Positions 42,212 through 50,872 of a stretch of 64,000 nt of DNA are shown piece after piece. Every line of letters starts with the position of its first letter. The first letter of the stretch is position 1. The stretch covers positions 62,001 to 126,000 of the forward strand of contig NZ_FRCQ01000014.1 in assembly GCF_900142965.1 (NCBI RefSeq), in the 5' to 3' direction. The position numbers and the translations under genes were made by a program. The notes beneath the pieces were generated by a model. The model was not told where the DNA came from, ran no database searches, and saw only the letters and a program-made list of their open reading frames with translations. This DNA comes from Rhizobacter sp. OV335. GTDB taxonomy: Bacteria; Pseudomonadota; Gammaproteobacteria; Burkholderiales; Burkholderiaceae_C.

Positions 42212-42879
42212 TCCTGCTGGTCGAGGACGACCAGCCTCTCGCCGCGTCGATCGCGGGCGCGCTCGGCGCGCAAGGCTGGCGGGTCGACATCAGCCCGCTC
42301 GGCGAGCCGGTGCCGGCCTCGCTGATGCGCGACGACTACGACGCGCTGATCCTCGACATCGGCCTGCCCGGCATCGACGGGCTGGAGACGCTGCGGCGCG
42401 TGCGCGCACAAGGCTCGCGGCTGCCGGTGCTGATGCTGACGGCGCGCGACACCGTCGAGCAGCGCGTGCACGGGCTCGAGGTCGGCGCCGACGACTACCT
42501 CGTCAAGCCGTTCGCGCCAGTCGAGCTGGTCGCGCGGCTGCGCGCCCTTACCCGCCGCCACGAGAACCGCGTGGCCGAGGTGCTGTCGGTGGCCCGGTTG
42601 CGCTTCGATCCGAAGGCGCTGCGCGCCTGGGTCGGCGACGAGCCGGTGAAGCTCTCGCGCCGCGAGTGCGACATCCTGCAGTACCTGATGCTGAAGGCCG
42701 GGCGCGTGGTGCAGCGCGAGCAGCTCGTCACGCTGGTGCCGGGCTGGAGCGGCGCCACCTCCGACAACGCACTCGACCTGCTGGTGTCGCGCTTGCGCAC
42801 GAAGATCGAACCAGCAGGCGTGCGCCTGCGCACCGTGCGCGGCCTCGGCTACCTGCTCGACGCGGGGGACGACGCGTGA
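42205..42879 (+). CDS. OmpR-family response regulator (TctD-like)
   Basis: 224 residues. Receiver domain with LLVEDD, phosphorylatable Asp in LILDIGLPG, LMLTARD and the Lys of YLVKPF; then a winged-helix DNA-binding domain with KLSRRECDILQYLML and LRTVRGLGYLL. Upstream in-frame sequence is not domain-like, so the ATG giving MLILLVEDD is used. The GTG of the kinase gene overlaps its stop. Position before TctB/TctA genes matches tctDE regulation of tricarboxylate uptake. Confidence 0.9.
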   Translation: MLILLVEDDQPLAASIAGALGAQGWRVDISPLGEPVPASLMRDDYDALILDIGLPGIDGLETLRRVRAQGSRLPVLMLTARDTVEQRVHGLEVGADDYLVKPFAPVELVARLRALTRRHENRVAEVLSVARLRFDPKALRAWVGDEPVKLSRRECDILQYLMLKAGRVVQREQLVTLVPGWSGATSDNALDLLVSRLRTKIEPAGVRLRTVRGLGYLLDAGDDA

Positions 42880-44312
42880 CGCTGCCGGTGACGACAACGC
42901 CGCCCGCGAGCAGCCTGCGCCGCACGCTGCTGCGCTGGCTGATCCTGCCGCTGGTCGCGCTGGTGCCCTTGTCGGCCGCGGTGGTCTATGCGCTCGCGGT
43001 GCGCCCGGCGCTCGACGGGCTGGACCGCGCGCTGACCGACACCGCGGTCGCACTGACCGGCATCCTCGAAGTGCACGGCGGCCAGGCGACGCTGCCGCTC
43101 AGTGCGCAGACGCTGCGCGCGCTGCGAGCCGACCTGGTCGACGAGGTGGCCTTCGTGGTCGGCGACGCGCAAGGCCGGCCGCTCGGTGGTGACGCCGCGC
43201 TGCTCGCGCTGTCCCCGGTGCTGCAGGCCGGGCAATGGCGCTTCTTCAATGCCACGCTGCGCGGCCGGCACATGCGCGCGGCCGCCTTCGGGGCGCGCTG
43301 CGGCGAGCCGGTGCAGGTCTGCACGATCCTGGTCGCCGAATCGCTCGGCAAGCGCGAGGATGCCGAACGCGCGGTGGCCTGGGCCGCGCTGGCCGCGGCC
43401 GTGCTGCTGGCGCTGTCGCTGGGGCTGCTGTCGGTGGTGGCGGTGCAGCGCGGGCTGCGCCCGCTGCAGCGCGCATCGGTCGAGATCGGAGCGCGCTCGC
43501 TGCAGCGGCTCGACCCGATCGAGCCGGACACCGTGCCGCGCGAGGTCGCGCCCTTTGTGGCGGCGCTGAACGACCTGTTCGCGCGGCTTCGCCTGGCCGC
43601 CTCGGCGCAGCGTGCATTCGTCGAAGACGCCGCGCACCAGCTGCGCACGCCGCTGTCGACGCTGCGCGTGGAATCGACGCAGGCGCTGGCGCAGGCCTGC
43701 CCGCCCGAACTGCAGCCGACGCTGCTGCGGCTGCACGCGGCCGCCGAGCGCGGCGCGCACCTGGTGCAGCAGTTGCTGACGCTGGCGCGTGCCGACGGCG
43801 CGGCACTCGGCGCCGGCACGCCGCTCGCGCGCATCGACCTGGCCGCGCTGGCCGCGCAGTCGGCCGACGACTGGCTGCGGCCCGCGCTCGCTGCCGGGCA
43901 GGACCTCGGCTTCGATCTCGAACCCGCGCTCGTTGACGGCGATGCACTGCTGCTGCGCGAGCTGCTCGGCAACCTGATCCACAACGCGATCGAGCATGCG
44001 GGTGCCGGATCGCGCATCACCGTGCGCACGCGCGGCGAGCCCGAACGTTCGCTGCTGGAGGTGATCGACGACGGCCGCGGCCTGCCCGCCGACGAACTGC
44101 CGCAGGTCTGGGACCGGTTCCGCCGCGGCGCCGGTGCCGGCGGCCTGGGCACCGGCCTCGGCTTGGCCATCGTGCGCGACATCGCGCGCCTGCATGGCGG
44201 CGATGCCGTGCTGCGGCCCGGCGCCGAAGGCCGCGGCCTGGTCGCCAGCGTGACGCTGCCGCGCAGCGTTGCACCCGCGGCCTCCGCTGAACCTGTCGCC
44301 AACCTGTCGTAG
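42876..44312 (+). CDS. Sensor histidine kinase (TctE-like)
   Basis: 478 residues. Two membrane helices, near 15-38 and 166-190, flank a periplasmic sensor of about 125 residues. Then the H-box AFVEDAAHQLRTPLS, N-box NLIHNAIEHA, G1 VIDDGRGLP and G2 GTGLGLAIV. GTG start overlaps the stop of the response regulator (GTGA). It should autophosphorylate on the H-box His and pass phosphate to the partner regulator in response to an external tricarboxylate; ligand is inferred from neighbours only. Confidence 0.9.
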   Translation: MTLPVTTTPPASSLRRTLLRWLILPLVALVPLSAAVVYALAVRPALDGLDRALTDTAVALTGILEVHGGQATLPLSAQTLRALRADLVDEVAFVVGDAQGRPLGGDAALLALSPVLQAGQWRFFNATLRGRHMRAAAFGARCGEPVQVCTILVAESLGKREDAERAVAWAALAAAVLLALSLGLLSVVAVQRGLRPLQRASVEIGARSLQRLDPIEPDTVPREVAPFVAALNDLFARLRLAASAQRAFVEDAAHQLRTPLSTLRVESTQALAQACPPELQPTLLRLHAAAERGAHLVQQLLTLARADGAALGAGTPLARIDLAALAAQSADDWLRPALAAGQDLGFDLEPALVDGDALLLRELLGNLIHNAIEHAGAGSRITVRTRGEPERSLLEVIDDGRGLPADELPQVWDRFRRGAGAGGLGTGLGLAIVRDIARLHGGDAVLRPGAEGRGLVASVTLPRSVAPAASAEPVANLS

Positions 44313-44377
44313 GTAAAAACCGATGGCGCCTGCGGAGGGCGCACTGCCTAGAGTGGGCCTCCTCTGACGGAGCCACC

Positions 44378-44803
44378 ATGATCGACAGAAACCTTGCCCG
44401 GGGACTCTTCCTGGCCGCCATCGCGCTGGCCTTCGGACTCGGCGCGCTGCGCTACCCGATCGGCGATTTCGCCCGCGCCGGCGCCGGGCTGTTCCCGCTG
44501 ATGGTGAGCGTGCTGCTGCTGCTGATCGCGCTGGCGACGCTGGTGCGGTCGCGCGTCGTCACCGGCCCGCGCTTCGAGTTCAACCCGGTCAACATCGCGC
44601 TGCTGCTGTCCGCCCTGTGCGCGTTCGCGCTGGTCTCGCGGGTGCTGAACATGACGGCCGGCATCGTCGCGATGGTGTTCATCTCGGGCTTCGCCGGCAC
44701 GGCCAAGTACTCGATCGTGCGCAACCTGAAGGTGTCGGTCGGCTTGTTCCTGGTGGCGCTGGTCTTCCAGAAACTGCTCGGCCTGAGCCTCAACCTGTAC
44801 TGA
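44378..44803 (+). CDS. tctB: Tripartite tricarboxylate transporter small membrane subunit, TctB
   Basis: 141 residues with four membrane helices (LARGLFLAAIALAFGLGAL, GLFPLMVSVLLLLIALATLV, NIALLLSALCAFALVSRVL, VSVGLFLVALVFQKLLGLSL) and the typical FARAGAGLFP motif between the first two. It pairs with TctA in the inner membrane. The gene follows the kinase by 65 bp and precedes tctA by 10 bp. No periplasmic TctC gene is next to it. Confidence 0.9.
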   Translation: MIDRNLARGLFLAAIALAFGLGALRYPIGDFARAGAGLFPLMVSVLLLLIALATLVRSRVVTGPRFEFNPVNIALLLSALCAFALVSRVLNMTAGIVAMVFISGFAGTAKYSIVRNLKVSVGLFLVALVFQKLLGLSLNLY

Positions 44804-44813
44804 GGCGACGGAC

Positions 44814-46310
44814 ATGGATCTCCTGCACAACCTCGCCTTCGGATTCAGCCACGCGCTGACGATGCAGAACCTGCTGTTCTGCGCCATCGGCTGCACGGTG
44901 GGCACGCTGGTCGGCCTGCTGCCGGGCCTCGGGCCGCTGGCCACCATCAGCCTGCTGCTGCCGCTGACGTATTCCATTCCCACCAACGGCGCGCTGATCA
45001 TGCTGGCCGGCATCTACTACGGTGCGCAGTACGGCGACAGCGTCAGTGCGATCACGATGAAGATCCCGCACGCCAGCAGCATCGTGGCCTGCATCGACGG
45101 CTACCAGATGACGCTGAAGGGCAAGACCGGCCTGGCGCTGTTCACCGCCGGCGTGTCCAGCTTCATCGGCGGCACGGTGGCGATCGTCGTGCTGACCTTC
45201 CTGGCGCCCAGCCTCGGCGAAGTGGCCTTCCTGTTCGGCCCGGCCGACTACTGCGCGCTGATGCTGGTCGGTTTCGTCTGCGTCAGCTTCGTGACCACCG
45301 GCAGCCTGCTCAACGGCATGGCGATGTGCCTGATCGGCGTGCTGCTCGGCCAGATCGGCACCGACGTGAACAGCGGCGTGCAGCGCTACACCTGGGACCT
45401 GCCGATGCTCGCCGACGGCGTGGGCCTGGTCAGCGTCGCGCTCGGTTGCTTCGGCATCGCCGAGATCACGAAGAACCTCGATTCGCGCGAGGAGCGCTCG
45501 CCCTTCAACGGCACCATCAAGCTGATGCCGACCTGGGCCGAGTTCAAGCGCATCATCCCGAGCGCGCTGCGCGGCAGCGTCGTCGGTTCGTTCCTCGGCA
45601 TCCTGCCGGGCGGCGGGCCGGTGATCGCGCAGTTCGCCGCCTACGCGCTCGACAAGAAGGTCAGCAAGTACCGCCACGAGATCGGCTCCGGCGCGATCGA
45701 GGGCGTGGCCGGCCAGGCCGCGGCCGACGAGGCCGCCGCCCGCACCAGCTTCATCCCGCTGATGAGCATCGGCATTCCGGAGAACGCGGTGATGGCGCTG
45801 ATGATGGCGGCCTTCGTGATCAAGGGCATCCAGCCCGGGCCGAACATGATCGCCGGGCACCCGGACCTGTTCTGGGGGCTGGTGGCCAGCATGTGGGTGG
45901 GCAACTGTTTCCTGCTGATCCTGAACGTGCCGCTGGTGCGCTACTGGCTGTCGGTGTTCAAGATCCCGTACAGCGTGCTGTTCCCGTCGATCCTGTTCTT
46001 CTGCTGCATCGGCACCTACAGCGTCAACAACAACCTCGACGACATCTTCGTCACCGCGGCGTTCGGCCTGGGCGGCTACCTGTTCTCGCGCCTGGACATG
46101 GACGCGGCGCCGCTGATGCTGGGCTTCATCCTCGGGCCGATGCTGGAGGAGAACTTCCGCCGCGCGATGCTGCTGAGCCGCGGCAGTTTCAGCGCGTTCG
46201 TCACGCGGCCGATCAGCGCGACGCTGATCGGGCTGATCGCGGTGTTCATCGTGTGGCAGTTCGCGGCGTTCATGATGAAAACGCGCGCGCCGCAGGCGCA
46301 GCCGGCGTAG
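44814..46310 (+). CDS. tctA: Tripartite tricarboxylate transporter large membrane subunit, TctA
   Basis: 498 residues, about twelve membrane helices. GTLVGLLPGLGPLATISLLLPLTY and the family-typical PxxNGALIMLAGIYYGAQYGDS are seen near the start, with GILPGGGPVIAQFAAY at mid-protein. It is the main channel subunit for secondary, cation-coupled uptake of citrate-like acids from TctC. AGGCGAC-type sequence precedes the ATG. The C-terminal tail is short and Ala/Pro-rich. Confidence 0.92.
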   Translation: MDLLHNLAFGFSHALTMQNLLFCAIGCTVGTLVGLLPGLGPLATISLLLPLTYSIPTNGALIMLAGIYYGAQYGDSVSAITMKIPHASSIVACIDGYQMTLKGKTGLALFTAGVSSFIGGTVAIVVLTFLAPSLGEVAFLFGPADYCALMLVGFVCVSFVTTGSLLNGMAMCLIGVLLGQIGTDVNSGVQRYTWDLPMLADGVGLVSVALGCFGIAEITKNLDSREERSPFNGTIKLMPTWAEFKRIIPSALRGSVVGSFLGILPGGGPVIAQFAAYALDKKVSKYRHEIGSGAIEGVAGQAAADEAAARTSFIPLMSIGIPENAVMALMMAAFVIKGIQPGPNMIAGHPDLFWGLVASMWVGNCFLLILNVPLVRYWLSVFKIPYSVLFPSILFFCCIGTYSVNNNLDDIFVTAAFGLGGYLFSRLDMDAAPLMLGFILGPMLEENFRRAMLLSRGSFSAFVTRPISATLIGLIAVFIVWQFAAFMMKTRAPQAQPA

Positions 46311-46320
46311 GAGCAGGGGC

Positions 46321-46380
46321 AGGAACAGGAACAGGAACAGGAGAGAACCCGGGCGTGACTTTGGTCGCTTTACGCCCCGG
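46321..46380. repeat. Short GGAACA tandem repeat and possible hairpin after tctA
   Basis: 46321-46343 is three and a half copies of AGGAAC. Right after it, GGGCGT (46351-46356) can pair with ACGCCC (46372-46377) around a 15-nt loop; there is no U-run, so a terminator is only a weak guess. Confidence 0.35.
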
Positions 46381-46481
46381 CTCCGGTGCGCAATCCTGCC
46401 GGCGAATCGATGTCCGGCCCCGGTCGCTGTGCCGTTGTCGCGTTGTGGACATTGCCCCTGCTCCCGCACGCAAGGATCCTC

Positions 46482-47000
46482 ATGAGCGCCCGCGACCCAG
46501 TGCCCCTGCCGCCGCTGCCATCCGACAGCCTGATCACCGACAGCCTCCTCGATGCGCGCGGCGTCCGCGCGCCTGCCGCGGGCCTCGTGGTCGGGCGGCT
46601 GGTCGGTTTCACGAACGAAGGCCGCACGCCGCTGGTGGCCGTCGTCGACGCGTCGGACGGACCCGCCCTGCCCGCGCAGTCGGCCGTCGACCTGCACGGC
46701 GCCCACGTGGGCCGCCGGGTCGTGATGGGCCACGAAGGCGGCGACCTGCGCCGCCCGATCGTGCTCGGCGTGCTCGGCGGTGACGAAGGCTGGCCGCTGC
46801 GCGAGAGCGTCGGCAACGTCGAGGTCTCGGCCGACGGCGAGCGCATGACCGTGTCGGCTCGCCACCAGCTGGTGTTGCGCTGCGGCGAATCGAGCATCGT
46901 GCTGCGCAGCGATGGCCGGGTCGAGATCCGGGGCGAGACCGTCATCACGCAGGCGGTCGGCGCCAACCATGTGCGCGGGGGTTCTGTTCAGCTGAACTGA
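46482..47000 (+). CDS. DUF6484 protein, VgrG-like OB-fold, T6SS-associated
   Basis: 172 residues. GLVVGRLVGFTNEGRTPLV then HVGRRVVMGHEGGDLRRPIVLGVL resembles the OB-fold/gp5-like end of VgrG proteins, as in DUF6484. A short beta-rich C-terminus follows (SSIVLRSDGRVEIRGETV). DUF6484 proteins are encoded with TIGR02270, DUF2169 and DUF4150 genes in T6SS cargo islands. AAGGA lies 6 bases before the chosen ATG. It is the first gene of this module; no VgrG gene is in the window. Confidence 0.75.
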   Translation: MSARDPVPLPPLPSDSLITDSLLDARGVRAPAAGLVVGRLVGFTNEGRTPLVAVVDASDGPALPAQSAVDLHGAHVGRRVVMGHEGGDLRRPIVLGVLGGDEGWPLRESVGNVEVSADGERMTVSARHQLVLRCGESSIVLRSDGRVEIRGETVITQAVGANHVRGGSVQLN

Positions 47001-47014
47001 ATGAGCGCGACGGA

Positions 47015-48328
47015 ATGAGCGTGAATACCGCCGCCCTTCTTCAGCCCATCGGCTTCGCGCCGTCAGAGATCACTCGCCTGGTGAACCGCCCGGTGGTGGA
47101 AGAGCACGTCGGCCAGGCCGCCGCGCTGTGGATGCTGCGCGAGCGGGCCCTTGCCGCACCGCACTACAAGCTGCTCCACCTGGCCCGCCTCGACGAGCGC
47201 GTGACCGCCCATCTCGAGGGCGTGCACACCGCCGGCGACACCGGCTGGCAGCTGGCCTGCCGCGCGCTCGAGAGCGGCGACGCCGGCGCCTGTTTCGTCG
47301 TCGCCTGGCTGGCCTTCCGCGAGCAACAGCCGCAGCGCATGCGCCTGGCGCTGCAATGCGGCCTGGCCACGCCCGCCTTCACGCAGGCGCTGGTCGCCGC
47401 GCTCGCCTGGATCGAGCCGGAGCGCCTGCGCGACACGCTCGAACGCCTGGCGCGATCCACGCTGCCGGTGCACCGGCGGCTGCAGCTCGCGGCGGCCGGC
47501 GCGCACCGGCTCGACAGCGGCACCCTCATCCCGCAGGCGCTGGGCGCGACCGACGCGTCGCTGCGCTCGCGCGCGCTGCGTGCCGTCGGCGAATGCAAGC
47601 GCCGCGACCTGTCGGCCGCCGCGCAAGCCGGCCTGGCGGATGGCGATGCCGGCTGCCGCTTCTGGGCCGCCTGGTCGCTGGTCGTCCTCGGTGAACCGGG
47701 CGCCCCGACGCGCCTGTTCGAATCCGGCGCGAGCCTGCCCGGCCGCACCCGGCTCGCGATCGAGCACGCCGTGCGGGCCGATGACATGCAGGCCGGGCGC
47801 GAACGGGTGCGGGCATTCGCCGCCGACCCCGCGAGCCGGCGCGAAGGCATCGTCGCGGCCGCCGCGCTCGGCGATCCGGCGGCAGTGCCGTGGCTGCTGC
47901 AGGCGATGGCCGATGCGCGGTTCGCGCGCGTTGCCGGCGAAGCGTTCACGATGATCACCGGCGCCGACCTGGACGAACTCGGCCTCAAGCGCGATGCGCC
48001 GGCAGCACCGGCCGAAGCCGCCGATCCCGCTGAACCTGTCGATCCCGACCACCCCGATGACGACGAGCTGCCATGGCCCGACGTCGACGGCCTGGCCGCC
48101 TGGTGGCACGGCCACCGCTCGGCCTTCGAACCCGGGCAACGCTACCTCGCCGGTCAACCGGTGGCGGTGCAGCCCCTGCTGACGGTGCTCGCCAACGGCT
48201 ACCAGCGGCAGCGCGCCGCGGCGGCCTTCGAGCTGGCACGCCTGGTGCCGGGCGCGTCGCTGTTTGCCGTCGCGGCACGGGCCGATTGGCAACAGCGCAA
48301 GCTCGAGCGACACCGGCGGGCCGCATGA
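47015..48328 (+). CDS. TIGR02270 family HEAT-repeat-like protein, T6SS-associated
   Basis: 437 residues, strongly helical. VVEEHVGQAAALWMLRERAL and YKLLHLARLDERVTAHLEGV at the start are family signatures, followed by HEAT-like helical pairs (ALGATDASLRSRALRAVGEC, AAQAGLADGDAGCRFWAAWS). The C-terminal region has the WWxxHR.AF.PGQRYLAGQP pattern. It is found with DUF2169 and PAAR-like genes and may act as an adaptor or chaperone for cargo. Its stop overlaps the DUF2169 start (ATGA). Confidence 0.85.
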   Translation: MSVNTAALLQPIGFAPSEITRLVNRPVVEEHVGQAAALWMLRERALAAPHYKLLHLARLDERVTAHLEGVHTAGDTGWQLACRALESGDAGACFVVAWLAFREQQPQRMRLALQCGLATPAFTQALVAALAWIEPERLRDTLERLARSTLPVHRRLQLAAAGAHRLDSGTLIPQALGATDASLRSRALRAVGECKRRDLSAAAQAGLADGDAGCRFWAAWSLVVLGEPGAPTRLFESGASLPGRTRLAIEHAVRADDMQAGRERVRAFAADPASRREGIVAAAALGDPAAVPWLLQAMADARFARVAGEAFTMITGADLDELGLKRDAPAAPAEAADPAEPVDPDHPDDDELPWPDVDGLAAWWHGHRSAFEPGQRYLAGQPVAVQPLLTVLANGYQRQRAAAAFELARLVPGASLFAVAARADWQQRKLERHRRAA

Positions 48329-49440
48329 GATTCACCAACGACAGCCACCTGCCGGCGAAGTGGACCAGCGGCTACGACCGCGACGCCCGCGAGCTGCTGA
48401 TCGTGGTCGTCAAGGCCACCTACGAGCTGCCGGCCTCCGGCGACGAGCCGCGGCTCGCGCGGCAGCAAGTGCCGCTGGTCGAGGCGGACGAGTTCACCGG
48501 CGAGCCCGGCCTCAGCGCGCCGCGCTACGAGACCGACTTCGCGCACCGCAAACCCGCCTGCGACGTGCTGATCAACGGGCAGGCTCATGCGCCGCCGGGC
48601 CGGCGCGTCTCGCAGCTGGCGGTGGGGCTGCAGGTCGGATCGCTGGTCAAGCAGTTCAACGTCGTCGGCGATCGCCGCTGGCACAAGCGGATCCTCGGCG
48701 TCGTCACCGCGACCTCGCCCGAGCCGTTCGAGACCATGCCGGTCGGCTACGACCACGCGTGGGGCGGCACCGATCGCACCGAAGAAGCGTCCGGCGGCGA
48801 GGTGGCCAGCGTGCTGGCGAACCCGGTCGGACGCGGCTTCATGAAGCACACCCGCGAGATCGACGGCCTGCCGCTGCCCAACACCGAAGAGATCGGCCGC
48901 AGCGTGACCGACCACCACGGCGACTACCTGCCGATGGCCTTCTCGCCGGTCGGGCGCAACTGGTTCCCGCGCCACCGGTGGGCCGGCACTTACGACGACG
49001 CGTGGATCGAGGAGCAGGCGCCGTTCTGGCCGGACGATTTCGACGACCGCTACTTCCATGCCGCGCCCGCCGACCAGGTGATTCCCCACCCGGTGGGTGG
49101 CGAGCAGGTGGTGCTGCGCAACCTGACGCCCGACGGGCTGCGGGCGTTCCGGCTGCCGGTGCACCCGATGCCGGTGCTGTTCGCGCCGTACCGCGGCCGC
49201 GACCTGCGCCGCGATGCGCAGATCGACACCATCGTCATCGAGCCGGAGCTGAACCGCTTCTGCCTGACGTGGCGCGTCACGCTGCCGCTCGGCAAGAGCG
49301 TGTTCGACGTCAAGGAAGTGATCGTCGGCGAGAAGTCCGACGACTGGCACCGGGCCCGGCGCTTTCCCGGCAAGACCTACCACCGCAGCCTGGCCGATGC
49401 GGTGGCGGCGCGCCGCTCGGCACGAAGGGAGCGCCCATGA
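48325..49440 (+). CDS. DUF2169 protein, T6SS cargo adaptor
   Basis: 371 residues. DARELLIVVVKATYELP, PACDVLINGQAHAPPGRRVSQ, FNVVGDRRWHKRIL, PVGYDHAWGGTD and NWFPRHRWAG occur in the usual DUF2169 order. This family is a typical partner of PAAR-like DUF4150 proteins and acts as adaptor/chaperone for T6SS effectors. ATG overlaps the TIGR02270 stop; its own stop overlaps the ketosynthase-like start. Confidence 0.9.
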   Translation: MRFTNDSHLPAKWTSGYDRDARELLIVVVKATYELPASGDEPRLARQQVPLVEADEFTGEPGLSAPRYETDFAHRKPACDVLINGQAHAPPGRRVSQLAVGLQVGSLVKQFNVVGDRRWHKRILGVVTATSPEPFETMPVGYDHAWGGTDRTEEASGGEVASVLANPVGRGFMKHTREIDGLPLPNTEEIGRSVTDHHGDYLPMAFSPVGRNWFPRHRWAGTYDDAWIEEQAPFWPDDFDDRYFHAAPADQVIPHPVGGEQVVLRNLTPDGLRAFRLPVHPMPVLFAPYRGRDLRRDAQIDTIVIEPELNRFCLTWRVTLPLGKSVFDVKEVIVGEKSDDWHRARRFPGKTYHRSLADAVAARRSARRERP

Positions 49441-50477
49441 TGGTGCTCGCGAGCGGCATGGTCACCGCGCTGGGCTACAACGCGCCGTCGACGCTCGCCG
49501 CGCTGCGCGCCGGCGTCAGCGCGGTGCAGGCGACGCGCTGGGTCGACACCCAGGACGGCCAGCCGATCCGCGGCGCGCGCGTGTCGCTGCCGCACTGGTG
49601 GGAAGGCACCGGCAAGCTGGCCGAGCTGGTGGCGCCGGCCATCCATGAATGCCTCCAGGCCCTGCCCGCGGACGCCCATGCGCGCGTGCCGCTGTTGCTC
49701 GGCGTGTCGAGCGCCGCCCGCCCGGGGCGGCCGGCCGATCTCGACGCCCGGCTGCTGGGGGAGGTCCATCTCCGGCTCGAGCGGGCGCCGCATCCGGTCT
49801 CGCGCCTGTTCGCCGGCGACCAGATCGGCTGCATGCAGGCGCTGCTGCTGGCGGAGCAACTGCTGGCGACCGGCCAGGCCGATCACGTCGTCGTGGCCGG
49901 TGTCGACAGTTTCCTGAGCGCGGGGACGCTCGAAGCCTACGAGCAACGTCGGCGGCTGCTGACCGCAGCCAACTTCAACGGTTTCCTGCCGGGCGAGGCC
50001 GGCTGCGCCGTGCTGCTCGCGCGGCGCGGCGCGGCGGCGCCCGATGCCTTGCACATCGCCGGCTGGGGGCTGGCGCGCGAAGCCGCGACGATCGAGGACA
50101 CGCAGCCGCTGCGGGCGCGCGGGCTCACCGCGGCGATCAAGCAGGCGCTGGGCGTGGCCGGCGTCGGCATGGGCGATGTCGCCTGGCGCATTACCGACCT
50201 GTCCGGCGAGCACTACAAGTTCAAGGAAGCCCTGCTGGCCGCGATGCGGCTGGACCGCAGCACGCGCGACGGCGCGCTGCCGCTGTGGCATCCGATCGAG
50301 TTCCTCGGCGAGATCGGCGCCGCGGTGCTGCCCTGTCTGCTGGCGTGGACACGGCATGCGCACCTGGCGGGCTATGCGCCCGGCCTGCGCGCGCTGTGCC
50401 ACATCGGCAGCGACGACGGCGGCCGCGCCGCGCTGGTCCTTCAAGCTGCGCCGCCTGCCGGCGCGCCATCGACATGA
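49437..50477 (+). CDS. Beta-ketoacyl-synthase-like protein of the T6SS cargo module
   Basis: 346 residues, shorter than true ketosynthases (about 410). It keeps the thiolase-fold active-site region DQIGCMQALLLAEQLL with Cys at 132, followed by VVVAGVDSFLS, and a possible catalytic His in SGEHYKFKE. Genes like this recur in DUF2169/DUF4150 islands with unknown role; a modifying enzyme for the cargo or a structural relict are both possible. ATG ATG start overlaps the DUF2169 stop; its stop overlaps the PAAR-like gene. Confidence 0.8.
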   Translation: MMVLASGMVTALGYNAPSTLAALRAGVSAVQATRWVDTQDGQPIRGARVSLPHWWEGTGKLAELVAPAIHECLQALPADAHARVPLLLGVSSAARPGRPADLDARLLGEVHLRLERAPHPVSRLFAGDQIGCMQALLLAEQLLATGQADHVVVAGVDSFLSAGTLEAYEQRRRLLTAANFNGFLPGEAGCAVLLARRGAAAPDALHIAGWGLAREAATIEDTQPLRARGLTAAIKQALGVAGVGMGDVAWRITDLSGEHYKFKEALLAAMRLDRSTRDGALPLWHPIEFLGEIGAAVLPCLLAWTRHAHLAGYAPGLRALCHIGSDDGGRAALVLQAAPPAGAPST

Positions 50478-50863
50478 GTGCCAACGTGTTCGCCAACGGC
50501 CGCGAGGTATCGGCCACCAAGGACGACAACCAGGTCCTCGCGGCCATGCCCGACGTGTGCCTGTCCCCGCCGGGGCCGCCGGCCGGTCCGCTGCCGCTGC
50601 CCTACCCGGTCTTCTCGAAGGCGTCGGACACCGGCGACGGCACCCGCTCGGTGAAGATCGGCGGCGACCAGGCCGGCATCAAGAGCGACTCCAACTACAA
50701 GCAATGCAAGGGCGACGAGGCGGCCACTCGGTCGTTCGGCATGAACGTCGGCTCGCACTGCATCCAGGGCAAGACCATCGCGCAAGCCTGGTCCTTCGAC
50801 GTCAAGTTCGAGGGCAAGAACGCGATCCGGCTGCTCGACCTGACCACCAGCAACAATGGATGA
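50474..50863 (+). CDS. PAAR-like DUF4150 protein (T6SS spike tip)
   Basis: 129 residues. MSANVFANGREVSATKDDNQV, MPDVCLSPPGPPAGPLPLPYP, and CKGDEAATRSFGMNVGSHCIQG match DUF4150, a PAAR-like family that caps the VgrG spike and carries effectors. Cys/His residues that may bind the tip metal are in DVCLSPP and GSHCIQG. The toxin gene starts 9 bp downstream, as expected for a separately encoded cargo. Confidence 0.88.
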   Translation: MSANVFANGREVSATKDDNQVLAAMPDVCLSPPGPPAGPLPLPYPVFSKASDTGDGTRSVKIGGDQAGIKSDSNYKQCKGDEAATRSFGMNVGSHCIQGKTIAQAWSFDVKFEGKNAIRLLDLTTSNNG

Positions 50864-50872
50864 GACCACCGC

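Noticed and set aside
46351-46377. An intrinsic terminator after tctA
   Set aside because: Only about six clean base pairs, a 15-nt loop and no U-run.
44790-46970. A 726-codon minus-strand frame opposite tctA and the DUF6484 gene
   Set aside because: Gln/Asp/His-rich composition without domains; tctA on the other strand is unmistakable.
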